From CAYPNF01 sp964411985 (GTDB lineage: Bacteria; Verrucomicrobiota; Verrucomicrobiia; Limisphaerales; J093), in NCBI GenBank assembly GCA_964411985.1, contig CAYPNF010000085.1, positions 1-28,370 on the forward strand: a stretch of DNA of 28,370 nucleotides, read 5' to 3'. Below are positions 14,333 through 22,975 of the stretch, in pieces. The first letter of the stretch is position 1. The number at the start of each line of letters is the position of its first letter. The position numbers and the translations under genes were made by a program. The notes beneath the pieces are model-generated. The model saw only the letters and a program-made list of their open reading frames with translations. It ran no database searches and was not told where the DNA came from.

Positions 14333-15332
14333 CCTCACAGTAGTAGTTCCTACTTACAACAGGCCAAACGTATTGACCAAGTGTCTTAGGGCCCTTCAAG
14401 GTCAGGTTTTCCAGGCAGCGTTTGAGATCATCGTAGTCGATGACTGTTCCACAGATGCAACGCAACAGTTGGTCCAGGCTGAGTGTGCTAGAGACCGCAG
14501 GATTCAATACATCAGAAACCCCTGTAACTCAGGTCGCTGCCACACAAGGAATCAAGGGATATTAAGCGCAAAGAACCCTCTGATCGTCACTTTGGATGAT
14601 GACATTGTACCAGCCCCGGGGTTTCTTGAAGCCCACAGCGCTATCCACGACGATCGGCAACGGGGTAGCCTGGCTGCGGTGGGTTCCGTCAGGTACGACT
14701 CTGATTGCATCTCCGGCACGAATATTGGTAAGTATCTTCAGTCTAGATACTTAGCATTCAGATCCAATCTGAGCATTTCCTTGACCGATCTAGGCGCACA
14801 ACATTTTGGAATCGGGAACTCTTCTTTTTGGAAAGATGATGCGATTTGTGTCGGCCTCCTCGACCAGCGGTTTCGCTTCTACGGGGGAGAAGATGTCTTC
14901 TTTGGGCATCAGCTAAAGAAGCGAGGGGTTAGGCTTTGTTTCTGTCCTGATGCAAAAGGTTTGCATGTCGACGAGGTGAGCTTCGAACGCCAGAAGTTGA
15001 AGGTAATGCAATCCGCAAGGAACGGACTCAAAATTTTGCTCCACGAAGCGCCTGAGGTTTTTCAGAAATCTCCTCTGCGCTATCTTTTGGCGGTCGATCA
15101 ATCACAGGACACAGCGAAAACGAAACTGATTAAGGCTTGCATGAGAGTTGTGATGAACCCTCCCTTCTCCTCCATGTGCGAGGCGTTTGCACGGGCCACG
15201 GACGGTAGAGGCGTGTTCTATTCAAGCTCTATGTTTCACTACTTGGTTGCCTGTTGGACGTATGCCGGGCTACGGGAGGGGAAATCGAGCTCCGAGATTG
15301 TCTCCTATGGAACCGATGCCTTATCGCGCTGA
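14322..15332 (+). CDS. Glycosyltransferase family 2 (GT-A fold)
   Basis: A 336-residue GT2 enzyme. It has LTVVVPTYNRPNVL (5-18), IIVVDDCSTDAT, the NSGRCHTRNQG donor-site loop and the DXD-like TLDDDIVPAPGF; further on, FYGGEDVFFGHQLKKRG is the 'ED' catalytic-base motif of the family. It is a cytoplasmic, membrane-associated enzyme that adds one sugar to the lipid-linked unit. The ATG overlaps the preceding GT4 gene by 11 nt and AGGA sits just upstream. The following 307-nt gap carries a promoter for the next operon. Confidence 0.88.
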   Translation: MPSSLTVVVPTYNRPNVLTKCLRALQGQVFQAAFEIIVVDDCSTDATQQLVQAECARDRRIQYIRNPCNSGRCHTRNQGILSAKNPLIVTLDDDIVPAPGFLEAHSAIHDDRQRGSLAAVGSVRYDSDCISGTNIGKYLQSRYLAFRSNLSISLTDLGAQHFGIGNSSFWKDDAICVGLLDQRFRFYGGEDVFFGHQLKKRGVRLCFCPDAKGLHVDEVSFERQKLKVMQSARNGLKILLHEAPEVFQKSPLRYLLAVDQSQDTAKTKLIKACMRVVMNPPFSSMCEAFARATDGRGVFYSSSMFHYLVACWTYAGLREGKSSSEIVSYGTDALSR

Positions 15333-15405
15333 ATCACTGCGGGATTCCAAATCCTTGACCTCGCTGAGCGAGTCGCTGCTAAACTGAGCAGTGTTGGCTT
15401 TAGAC

Positions 15406-15434
15406 TTGCTCTACATAGGTAAAGTTCGTATAAT
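15406..15434 (+). promoter_or_regulatory. Near-consensus promoter ahead of the amino-sugar operon
   Basis: TTGCTC (15406-15411), a 17-nt spacer and a perfect TATAAT (15429-15434). It would give a transcript with a leader of about 200 nt before the ATG at 15640. This is the best sigma70-type promoter in the cluster. Confidence 0.6.
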
Positions 15435-15550
15435 GATTGTGCTGAGTAAGTTACATAGCAAGTCAATCTTAGGAGTCCTGCAGCCCGAAAGCTTATGCTG
15501 ATCTGGCACCTCCTCGGCGGAGCAAGTGTTGTTACGCACGTCTGATTCCG

Positions 15551-15620
15551 CTCTCGATGAGAGAAAAATCGCGTATCGCTGCGCTGCGCAGGGTTTCTCT
15601 TGATGTGACGTATCGTTTTT
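15551..15620 (+). promoter_or_regulatory. Structured 5' leader with mutually exclusive hairpins
   Basis: CTCTC (15551-15555) can pair with GAGAG (15559-15563). Alternatively AGAGAAA (15560-15566) can pair with TTTCTCT (15594-15600) and enclose the palindrome CTGCGC-T-GCGCAG (15579-15591). The two stems share bases 15560-15563 and cannot coexist. A run of six T follows at 15615-15620. This arrangement resembles an attenuator, but no ligand or leader peptide is recognised. Confidence 0.35.
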
Positions 15621-15639
15621 TGTCTTGCCGAATACTATT

Positions 15640-16659
15640 ATGTTCTTCGAAAAGAGGTTACTCATTAGTGGTGGTACAGGAAGCTTCGGGAACGCAGTGC
15701 TTCGAAGGTTCTTAAACTCCGACCTAGCCGAAATACGCATCTTCTCCCGGGATGAAAAGAAGCAGGATGACATGCGCCACCTGTACAAGAGCCCCAAACT
15801 CAAGTTCTACATCGGTGATGTAAGGAACCTTGATAGTGTTGATGAAGCAATGGTGGGGGCGGATTACGTTTTTCACGCTGCCGCGTTGAAGCAAGTGCCT
15901 TCCTGCGAATTCTATCCGATGGAGGCCATTCGAACGAATGCAATCGGAGCGGACAATGTTCTACAGGCGGCCATGAACAACCGAGTCAAGAATGTCGTCG
16001 TCCTCAGCACTGACAAGGCGGCCTATCCCATCAACGCCATGGGGATCTCGAAGGCGATGATGGAAAAAATCATGGTGGCTCGCTCCCGCGTGGGCGCCCA
16101 AAAAGGACTGGTGTTTTGCGGCACACGGTACGGAAACGTGATGGCGTCACGAGGCTCGGTGATTCCGCTCTTTATCCAGCAGATCGAGGCAGGGTTGCCG
16201 CTCACTGTAACGGACCCCACAATGACGAGGTTCATGATGACCCTCGACGACGCCGTGGACTTGGTGCTTTACGCATTTGAGCACGGCAAGCCTGGAGACA
16301 TGTTTGTACAAAAGGCCCCGGCCGCCACAATCGGTGTTCTCGCCGAGGCGCTCAAGCGCCTCCTCAAAGCCGAGAATCCACTCAACGTGATTGGCACGCG
16401 CCACGGTGAAAAACTCTACGAGACCCTGCTTACAAGGGAGGAGATGGCCAAAGCTGAGGATTTGGGCAGTTACTATCGCGTCCCTGCCGATAATCGCGAC
16501 CTCAATTATGCCCTCTACTTCACCGAGGGAACGACCACCATCGGTGGCCTAGAGGATTATCACTCGCATAACACGCATCGTCTGGAGGTAGAGGAGATGA
16601 TGACGCTACTCCTCAAACTGCAGGAAGTCAGAGAAGCCATGACTCGGCGAGGTTTGTGA
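15640..16659 (+). CDS. UDP-GlcNAc 4,6-dehydratase/5-epimerase (WbvB/WbjB/CapE family)
   Basis: A 339-residue extended SDR enzyme converting UDP-GlcNAc to the 4-keto-6-deoxy intermediate with C5 inversion, the first step towards UDP-L-FucNAc or UDP-L-QuiNAc. It has GGTGSFG (11-17) for NADP binding, STDKAAYPINAMGISK (123-138) with Met134 in place of the usual catalytic Tyr, as in the FlaA1/CapE group, and GTRYGNVMASRGSVIPLF further on. It is soluble, without the membrane domain of WbpM. ATG 15640 is chosen over a TTG at 15625. The next two genes encode a reductase and a 2-epimerase, so the three form one pathway. Confidence 0.9.
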   Translation: MFFEKRLLISGGTGSFGNAVLRRFLNSDLAEIRIFSRDEKKQDDMRHLYKSPKLKFYIGDVRNLDSVDEAMVGADYVFHAAALKQVPSCEFYPMEAIRTNAIGADNVLQAAMNNRVKNVVVLSTDKAAYPINAMGISKAMMEKIMVARSRVGAQKGLVFCGTRYGNVMASRGSVIPLFIQQIEAGLPLTVTDPTMTRFMMTLDDAVDLVLYAFEHGKPGDMFVQKAPAATIGVLAEALKRLLKAENPLNVIGTRHGEKLYETLLTREEMAKAEDLGSYYRVPADNRDLNYALYFTEGTTTIGGLEDYHSHNTHRLEVEEMMTLLLKLQEVREAMTRRGL

Positions 16660-16707
16660 GAGCTTTGGAAACAAGCAGGTAATTCGAACATTCCAACAAA
16701 GATAACT

Positions 16708-17610
16708 ATGAAGATTGTTGTTGTCGGTGGAGCGGGCATGCTGGGCCACAAAATGTTCCAGATCCTTCGAGAGCGTTTTCCCGGCACCCTTTGCACCACG
16801 AGAGAAGATGTCAAACAGGCGCCTTTTGACCGCGTTGATTTGCTACAGGGAGACGATGTGATTCGTCATGTAGACGTCATGGATTTTGATCGCCTACACG
16901 GCGTTCTGAAAGAGATCCGCCCCAACTTCATCGTGAATTGTGTGGGAATCGTCAAGCAACGCGAAGAGGCTCGAATGGCCATCCCCAGCATCACGATCAA
17001 CTCGCTTCTGCCTCATAAGCTAGCTTCCTTTGCGGCAGAGTGGGGCGGTCGGGTCATTCACCCCAGCACTGACTGCGTTTTCGATGGCAAGAGGGGCGGA
17101 TACACCGAAGCCGACGACTCCAGTGCGGAGGATTTGTACGGAAAGTCCAAGTTCCTAGGTGAATTGCATTGTGAGAACGGGTTAACGCTTCGCACTTCAA
17201 TTATCGGCCGCGAGCTGGTAGAGCATCGCTCGCTGCTGGATTGGTTTCTAGCCCAGCAAGGCAAGACGATCCGTGGATATCAGCGGGTGATCTATTCCGG
17301 GGTTACCACGAACCAATTGGCAGAAGTAGTGACGATGGTGATCCGGGACAAGCCGACTCTTCATGGTCTCTATCAGGTGGTTACTGAACCCATCTCCAAG
17401 TATGATCTCCTTTGCCTGGCCAAAGAGGCCTTCAAAATGGATGTAACCATTGTGCCTGAGCAAGGGGAGATCTCCGACCGCAGTATGAAGGGAGACCGAT
17501 TCCGCCAAGCGACGGGTTATGTTTCCCCATCATGGCCAGTGCTGATGGGTAAGCTCGCGTCTGACCCATCACCCTATAAGCAGTGGGCTGAGTGGCCTGC
17601 GAGCCGATAG
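16708..17610 (+). CDS. RmlD-like nucleotide-sugar 4-reductase (WbvR type)
   Basis: A 300-residue SDR protein similar to dTDP-4-dehydrorhamnose reductase. Visible are GGAGMLGH (7-14), NCVGIVKQ (77-84), STDCVFDG (120-127) and the catalytic pair YGKSK (Tyr144, Lys148). It lacks the C-terminal cupin domain of CapF/WbjC, the UDP-L-FucNAc enzyme. A stand-alone RmlD-like reductase between a 4,6-dehydratase/5-epimerase and a 2-epimerase is the arrangement known for UDP-L-QuiNAc (WbvB-WbvR-WbvD in Vibrio cholerae O37). The exact stereochemistry of reduction is inferred from that parallel. Confidence 0.85.
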   Translation: MKIVVVGGAGMLGHKMFQILRERFPGTLCTTREDVKQAPFDRVDLLQGDDVIRHVDVMDFDRLHGVLKEIRPNFIVNCVGIVKQREEARMAIPSITINSLLPHKLASFAAEWGGRVIHPSTDCVFDGKRGGYTEADDSSAEDLYGKSKFLGELHCENGLTLRTSIIGRELVEHRSLLDWFLAQQGKTIRGYQRVIYSGVTTNQLAEVVTMVIRDKPTLHGLYQVVTEPISKYDLLCLAKEAFKMDVTIVPEQGEISDRSMKGDRFRQATGYVSPSWPVLMGKLASDPSPYKQWAEWPASR

Positions 17611-17661
17611 ATTTGGGAAATGGTAGTCTTGGTCCGGCACTTATCCGCGTAGAAACGAAAG

Positions 17662-18810
17662 ATGAAAGTCCTCACCATTGTTGGCACCCGGCCGGAGATC
17701 ATTCGGCTATCCCGCATTATCCCGTTGCTGGATGAGCACACCACTCACATCCTGGCTCACACGGGTCAGAACTATGATTATGAGTTGAACCAGGTCTTTT
17801 TTGAAGATCTGGAGATCCGGAAGCCGGATCATTTTCTGTCGGCGGCGGGAAGGACCGCTGCGGAGACGGTCGGACTCGTCATTGCCAAGTCGGACGAGTT
17901 GATGGCTAAGGAAAGCCCTGACGCGCTGCTGATCCTCGGGGATACCAACAGCTCCCTGGCGGCCTATGCCGCCAAACGGAGGAAGATCCCGGTTTTCCAC
18001 ATGGAGGCGGGTAACCGATGCTTTGATCAGCGCGTGCCCGAGGAGATTAACCGAAAGATTGTCGATCATATCTCCGATATTAATTTACCCTACAGCACCA
18101 TCGCCCGGGAGTATCTACTCAGGGAGGGTTTCCCTCCTGACAGGGTGATCAAGACCGGAAGCCCCATGTACGAGGTGCTAGAGTATTACCGGCCCAAGAT
18201 CGAGAAGTCTGATGTACTTCAACGGCTTGGCTTGGAGGAACGAGGGTACTTCATTGTCAGTGCTCATCGCGAAGAGAATGTGGATCCGCCCTCTCGGTTC
18301 GGGAAATTGACAACCCTGCTCAACTTCCTCGCGACGCGGTATGGAAGGCGGGTAATTGTCTCGACTCATCCTCGGACGAGAAAGAGATTCGAGAGTCGAG
18401 AGGTTCCCTTGGACCCGCGAGTAGAACTGATGAAACCCTTTGGCTTTTCCGACTACATAAGGCTTCAGCAAGGCTCGATGGCTGTGCTTTCGGACAGTGG
18501 CACGATTACCGAGGAGGCCTCTGTGTTGAATCTGCCTGCTTTGAACATCCGCTCCGCAAACGAGCGACCAGAGGGGATGGAGGAGGGGGCCGTCATGATG
18601 ACTGACATGGATCAAGATCGAGTCCAGAGTGCCATCGCGGTCCTTTCTAAGCAAGCGAGGGGACTGGACCGCACGATTGCCTGCGTGCGAGATTATGATG
18701 TTCAGGCTGTTTCGCATAAAGTACTCAGAATTCTTATCAGTTATGTACACTATGTGAATCGGGTTGTTTGGCAAAAACCATGTGACGTCTACGAAGGTGC
18801 GGTGCAGTGA
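17662..18810 (+). CDS. Non-hydrolysing UDP-N-acetylhexosamine 2-epimerase (WbvD/WecB family)
   Basis: A 382-residue GT-B-fold 2-epimerase. Family marks are MKVLTIVGTRPEIIR at the start, HTGQNYDYELNQVFFEDL, the HMEAGNRCFDQRVPEEINR block, SAHREENVD and LSDSGTITEEA. This subgroup completes UDP-L-FucNAc or UDP-L-QuiNAc synthesis by inverting C2. It is co-directional with the two preceding enzymes, with short gaps (48 and 51 nt), and the next glycosyltransferase starts within its stop codon. The HMEAGNRCFDQ variant, where WecB has HVEAGLRT, is typical of the FnlC/WbvD group. Confidence 0.9.
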   Translation: MKVLTIVGTRPEIIRLSRIIPLLDEHTTHILAHTGQNYDYELNQVFFEDLEIRKPDHFLSAAGRTAAETVGLVIAKSDELMAKESPDALLILGDTNSSLAAYAAKRRKIPVFHMEAGNRCFDQRVPEEINRKIVDHISDINLPYSTIAREYLLREGFPPDRVIKTGSPMYEVLEYYRPKIEKSDVLQRLGLEERGYFIVSAHREENVDPPSRFGKLTTLLNFLATRYGRRVIVSTHPRTRKRFESREVPLDPRVELMKPFGFSDYIRLQQGSMAVLSDSGTITEEASVLNLPALNIRSANERPEGMEEGAVMMTDMDQDRVQSAIAVLSKQARGLDRTIACVRDYDVQAVSHKVLRILISYVHYVNRVVWQKPCDVYEGAVQ

Positions 18811-20078
18811 GGATTACGCTTATAACTCAGTACTATTTCCCTGAACCAGTGGAGAAAGTCCACGACTTGGCCCGAGGCTTGGTACGGCTGGGCCATCAGG
18901 TCCATGTGATCACAGGTTGGCCGTGTTTTCCTCTTGGCAAAGTGTATAGCGGTTACCGGAAGCGCTTGATGACGGAAGAGCAGGTCGATGGCGTAACAGT
19001 AACTCGAATACCACAATTCCCTGACCACAGCCGCTCGGCCCTAAGGCGAGCGCTCTACTACCTTTCGTTTGCTGCAAGCGCCAGCACCATCGGCGCTGCG
19101 GTGTCTCGGCCAACTGACCTTGTCTTTGTCTATGTCTCCGCACTCCCCGTCGCTTTTGCTGGTTGGATAGTCAGCTTGCTCCGGCGTGTCCCGCTCGTTT
19201 ACGACATTGCTGATCTGTGGCCTGACAGTGTGACAGCTAGCGGGCTCATGGAAAACCGGCTGCTCCTTCGGCTGCTTCGGGGATGCTGTTCCTTCCTCTA
19301 TCGTAGAGCTGATGCCGTGAATACCGTAACAAAGGGGTTTCGGCGACGCCTTGTGGAAATGGGGGTGCCTCTGGAAAGAATCGAGGTGGTCCACAACTGG
19401 ATGCCTTCCGAAACATATACTCCCCAACTAGCAAATCCGGGCTTGGCGGAAAAACTGGGAATGGCAGGCAAATTCAATGTCGTTTACGCCGGGACAATGG
19501 GGCCTGTTCAGGCATTGTCGACGGTGTTGGAGGCTGCAAAACAACTCCTCACGAGTCCCCCCATCCAATTCGTGTTCGTTGGCAGCGGATTAGAGTTACC
19601 GCTTCTCAGGGACAAAGCGCGTGAGCTGCGACTAACTAACGTAACCTTCCTTGAGCGACGTCCTCCTGAGGAAATGCCCGGAATACTTGCGCTTGGGGAC
19701 GTGCTCCTCGTTCATCTGAAACCGGATCCCCTCTCTGACATTAGTATCCCGTCCAAGACCTTCAGCTACATGGCATGTGGGAAACCAATATTGCTCGCGG
19801 TGCGCGGCGAGGCGGCCGAGTTCGTCGCCGAGCATGGCTTCGGTTTAGCCGTCCGGCCCTCTGACGCGGATGCCTTAGCCACTGGGGTCCGACAGTTGTT
19901 TGAAATGTCAGAGCCAACGCGAAACGCGATGGGTGAGTCGGCATCACGGGTATATCAATGCAGATTCAGCGGAGCAGTTCAGATCAAGGTGGTTGAACAA
20001 AGGCTGCGGACGGTTTCTGAAGTCTATTCTTGCAGGAAAAGGCGTTCGGGCCTGCCGGTGCCGGAAACTCGAGCTTGA
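18807..20078 (+). CDS. Glycosyltransferase family 4, WbuB-like (L-FucNAc/L-QuiNAc transferase)
   Basis: A 423-residue GT-B enzyme beginning MRITLITQYYFPEP, with VHDLARGLVRLGHQVHVITG, DIADLWPDSVTASGL (the DLWP motif of the WbuB group) and the C-terminal VVYAGTMGPVQALSTVLEAA and PSKTFSYMACGKPILL. WbuB of Escherichia coli O26 is an L-FucNAc transferase encoded next to the L-FucNAc genes. This gene follows the L-sugar pathway directly and its GTG start overlaps the epimerase stop (GTGA), so it probably uses that sugar. The last 30 or so residues are basic and may be poorly conserved. Confidence 0.88.
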   Translation: MRITLITQYYFPEPVEKVHDLARGLVRLGHQVHVITGWPCFPLGKVYSGYRKRLMTEEQVDGVTVTRIPQFPDHSRSALRRALYYLSFAASASTIGAAVSRPTDLVFVYVSALPVAFAGWIVSLLRRVPLVYDIADLWPDSVTASGLMENRLLLRLLRGCCSFLYRRADAVNTVTKGFRRRLVEMGVPLERIEVVHNWMPSETYTPQLANPGLAEKLGMAGKFNVVYAGTMGPVQALSTVLEAAKQLLTSPPIQFVFVGSGLELPLLRDKARELRLTNVTFLERRPPEEMPGILALGDVLLVHLKPDPLSDISIPSKTFSYMACGKPILLAVRGEAAEFVAEHGFGLAVRPSDADALATGVRQLFEMSEPTRNAMGESASRVYQCRFSGAVQIKVVEQRLRTVSEVYSCRKRRSGLPVPETRA

Positions 20079-21064
20079 GTAGGCGTTTGGCAATTACTGG
20101 AGCCTCTGGTTTTATCGGCTCCCTGTTAGGATCTTTTGCTCGCACCCAGGAGTGGGAGGTCTTCGGGTTGGACCGTGTCAAGCCTCCTAATCAGACTCTG
20201 CCGTGGCGGCTGATCGACATTACTTCATCTGTTCCGACTGAAGCCGTGTTCGGTATTGACACGATGATGCACCTAGCAGGAAAGGTCCATGCACTGGCGG
20301 AGGTCAAGCAAGACGAGGCCGAGTACTTTCGGATCAACACACAGGGGACGAAGAATGTCTTGGAAGCCTGCAAGCGCGCTGGTGTGCGAAGATTCGTCTT
20401 TGTTAGCACCGTTAAGGCGATGACGAATTCCCAGATGGAAGGAGACGCTGAGGCTATTAAGCCATGGTCTGAGCGCGATGCAGTCGATCCCGATACACCC
20501 TACGGCCAATCCAAGCTAAAGGCTGAGAAACTGGTGTTGGAGGGAGGATATGTTCCGGAGCCGGTCGTTCTCAGGCTTTGCATGGTGTACGGCCCTAGGG
20601 CAAAGGGGAACATCCAAAAGATGATTCAGGCTGTCGCAGTGAACCGATTTCCTCCGCTACCGGAATTCGGAAATCGAAGATCGATGGTGGAGGTCAGGGA
20701 CGTAGTGCGCGTTGCGCTACTCGCTGCTGAATCTCCGCTTGCGGTTGGGAGGACCTTCATCGTCTCGGATGGGCGCTCGTACTCGACTCGGCAGATGTAC
20801 GAGATGGTCTGCGCGGCTTTGGGCAAACCGATCCCTTCTTGGAGGATCCCAAAGTGGGCGCTACAAGGCATGGCGAGGGTAGGGGATGGGATTGGCAGAG
20901 CGCGAGGTCGACGGTTCATATTCGATTCCGATGCCCTAGAGAAGCTGAGTGGATCTGCGTGGTTCAGCTCGGAGCGCCTGCAGACGACCTTGGGTTTCAA
21001 ACCAGAGTGGGATTTGGCCAAATCGCTTCCAGATATGGTTGCGGAGATGGGTTTGGGGTCTTGA
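20075..21064 (+). CDS. WbpV-like SDR, UDP-4-keto-6-deoxy-HexNAc 4-reductase/epimerase
   Basis: An extended SDR of about 329 residues with RLAITGASGFIGS near the start, HLAGKVHAL, FVSTVKAMT, the catalytic YGQSK and LRLCMVYGPRAKGNIQ, and later NRRSMVEVRDVV. This pattern matches WbpV/WreQ-type enzymes that reduce the 4-keto product of WbpM to UDP-D-QuiNAc or a related sugar. It stands next to a WbpL-like transferase, as in Pseudomonas aeruginosa, and a WbpM-like enzyme lies at the window end. TTG 20075, overlapping the previous stop (TTGA), is chosen; another TTG at 20030 would add 15 residues inside the previous gene. Confidence 0.82.
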   Translation: MSRRLAITGASGFIGSLLGSFARTQEWEVFGLDRVKPPNQTLPWRLIDITSSVPTEAVFGIDTMMHLAGKVHALAEVKQDEAEYFRINTQGTKNVLEACKRAGVRRFVFVSTVKAMTNSQMEGDAEAIKPWSERDAVDPDTPYGQSKLKAEKLVLEGGYVPEPVVLRLCMVYGPRAKGNIQKMIQAVAVNRFPPLPEFGNRRSMVEVRDVVRVALLAAESPLAVGRTFIVSDGRSYSTRQMYEMVCAALGKPIPSWRIPKWALQGMARVGDGIGRARGRRFIFDSDALEKLSGSAWFSSERLQTTLGFKPEWDLAKSLPDMVAEMGLGS

Positions 21065-21082
21065 AATAGGACCTTCGAAGTT

Positions 21083-22141
21083 ATGACGCTCGGATGGGGT
21101 TTCCTGATCGTTTCCAGCCTGTTGACGTTCCTTCTGGGTTTTCCCGTCTGCCGGTGGTTGATCTCCCGAAACATCATTGATCGGCCTAACGCACGGTCCA
21201 GCCACACGGTACCAACAGCACGGGGTGGAGGAATCGCGATCCTAGGATCCCTCATCCTATGCATCCCGGCGATTCTGTGGTCTAAATGGACCGAATCGAA
21301 CCCGCTCCTCTGGCTTCTGCCCTCAACTCTTGTGCTGGGGGTTGTTTCGTTTCTGGATGACCTCAGATCGCTGCCCCAGATTCTTAGGTTCGGGTGTCAT
21401 GCAGGTGCGGCCTTGGCGATCTTAGCGGCCCTAGGCTGGCCAAGGTTGGAATTGGCTCTGTTAGCTAATCACGGGATAGTGTTGGCCCTTGGGGTTTCTC
21501 TGGGGATCATGTTCCTCTGGCTGGCTGGATACACGAATGCCTTCAACTTCATGGATGGCATCAATGGCATCGCCGCCGGCCAGGCCACAATCGCGGGAAT
21601 AGGCGGCGGGCTTCTGGCTGCGGTTGCCTCCGGGAACTGGGAAAATCCGCCGATTCTCACCTCCTTCGTCATCGGAGGGGCTTCTTTGGGTTTCTTGCCG
21701 CATAACTTTCCCAAGGCCAGGATGTTCATGGGCGACGTAAGCAGCGCGCCGCTTGGTTACCTGCTGGCAGCAGTTGCACTTTGGATGGCGAATGCCCATG
21801 GGTGGTGGCTTTTGATCCCTGTCGCTCTTCTGCACGCCAACTTCGTCTTGGACACTGCCTTCACCCTGGTCAGACGCATCCTTCGTGGCGAGAGGTGGTA
21901 CGACGCACACAAGGAGCATTTCTACCAACGTCTCGTTCGAGCGGGTAAGAGCCACACCTTCGTGACAGGCTGGGAGATGGCACTTCAGATCGTGGTCCTC
22001 GGTCTGATGTTTGCTTACGTCATGGTAACGAATGTCCCAGTAAGGATTTGCCTCATCGCAGCGGTCATCGCTCTCTGGCTGGCCTTCTTTGCCTATTGCG
22101 AAAGAGCATTCGTGGCCACCGAGGAACGCAGAAAAGCTTGA
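21083..22141 (+). CDS. wbpL: WbpL/WecA-family undecaprenyl-phosphate HexNAc-1-P transferase
   Basis: A 352-residue polytopic membrane enzyme of the polyprenyl-phosphate N-acetylhexosamine-1-phosphate transferase family, which starts repeat-unit synthesis. Family marks are DRPNARSSH (33-41), TARGGGIAI, the acidic FLDDLRS, NAFNFMDGINGIAAGQ, FMGDVSSAPLGY and the cytoplasmic AHKEHFYQRL, which corresponds to the AHRSHxYQR loop of WbpL. About ten membrane segments are visible. With WbpV-like and WbpM-like partners in the window, the favoured substrate is UDP-D-QuiNAc or UDP-D-FucNAc instead of UDP-GlcNAc. This is inference from the known Wbp set. Confidence 0.9.
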   Translation: MTLGWGFLIVSSLLTFLLGFPVCRWLISRNIIDRPNARSSHTVPTARGGGIAILGSLILCIPAILWSKWTESNPLLWLLPSTLVLGVVSFLDDLRSLPQILRFGCHAGAALAILAALGWPRLELALLANHGIVLALGVSLGIMFLWLAGYTNAFNFMDGINGIAAGQATIAGIGGGLLAAVASGNWENPPILTSFVIGGASLGFLPHNFPKARMFMGDVSSAPLGYLLAAVALWMANAHGWWLLIPVALLHANFVLDTAFTLVRRILRGERWYDAHKEHFYQRLVRAGKSHTFVTGWEMALQIVVLGLMFAYVMVTNVPVRICLIAAVIALWLAFFAYCERAFVATEERRKA

Positions 22142-22205
22142 GCCGAGCGGACCAAGGAATAAGTCTTCATGGTCCTTCACGCTCTTCATGGTGAACCCCT
22201 CCCCC

Positions 22206-22704
22206 ATGAAGACCATCATCGTCATCGGCGCTGGCGCGTTTCCGAAGCCGCCTCGCTCTCCGGTCTTTATCAGGTCATAGGTTTCGCCGACGATAACCCC
22301 GCCAAGAAAGGCCTCCTTGTCGATGGCCTCCCCGTCCTTGGACCTTGGGTCGGCTGCGAAGCGGACTCTTTCATAGTCGCCATCGGAAACAACCCAGCCC
22401 GAAAAGCTACCTATGAGAACATCCGAAACTATGGACGCGAGCTTGCCACTGTCATCTCACCCCTTGCGTCCGTCTCCTCCATTGCGTCCGTGGAGAAGGC
22501 GCCGTGATTCCAGCCGGAGCGGTCGTCCAAGCGGGCGCCGTAGTGGGAAGGAACGTTATTGTGAACGCGGGTGCCGTTATCGATCACGATGTGTCGATTG
22601 GTGACCATGCTCAAGTGGGCTTGCATGCAACCGTGGCAAGTTACGGAGTCGTCGAGCCTGCCGAGCTCGTGAAACCGGGATCTGTGCGATCGCGGTGGTT
22701 GTGA
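22206..22704 (+). pseudogene. Broken PglD/NeuD-like sugar O/N-acetyltransferase
   Basis: A second copy of the acetyltransferase at 24748-25257, broken by two frameshifts. Frame 1 starts MKTIIVIGAGA (ATG 22206). A deletion equivalent to 13 nt removes the H-G-R-V part of the nucleotide-binding loop at about 22238. Frame 2 continues SEAASLSGLYQVIGFADDNP to ASVSSIASV. Loss of one G at about 22492 then shifts to frame 3, which has IPAGAVVQAGAVVGRNVIVN and the left-handed beta-helix repeats to the stop at 22704. The intact copy shows both defects clearly. Upstream, at 22162-22195, CTTCATGGT occurs twice, a small repeat related to the ends of the ~100-nt elements. Confidence 0.88.
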
Positions 22705-22715
22705 AAAAGCGAACA

Positions 22716-22910
22716 TCAACTGATTGGCCGGGCCAGAAGCAGTTTCCACCATGACGCCTGCTTGAACCGAGCCACGCCGTCGCTCATCCACCGTGCCTGC
22801 TCCCTCTCGATGAAAAGCCTGAAGGCAAAATCTGTCGAGGAAGTCCACGCCTCGACGCTGGAAGAGGTCGACCACACATACCTCTCGAACCACCCGTAGA
22901 ACTTCCACTT
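22716..22910 (-). pseudogene. Decayed coding fragment, unrecognised
   Basis: A minus-strand frame open for 64 codons between two stops, without a convincing start. It reads KWKFYGWFERYVWSTSSSVE, then AWTSSTDFAFRLFIEREQAR and KQASWWKLLLARPIS. The composition (many Trp, Phe and Arg, almost no low complexity) looks like real protein, not chance. It lies immediately downstream of the minus-strand phosphoethanolamine-transferase-like gene and may be the tail of a former neighbour. I do not recognise the family. Confidence 0.35.
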
Positions 22911-22975
22911 CTAGGCATGACCTCCGGGAGGAGCGCAGAAGCTATCATACAGCCTGGGTGAACCGTTCCATGCTC

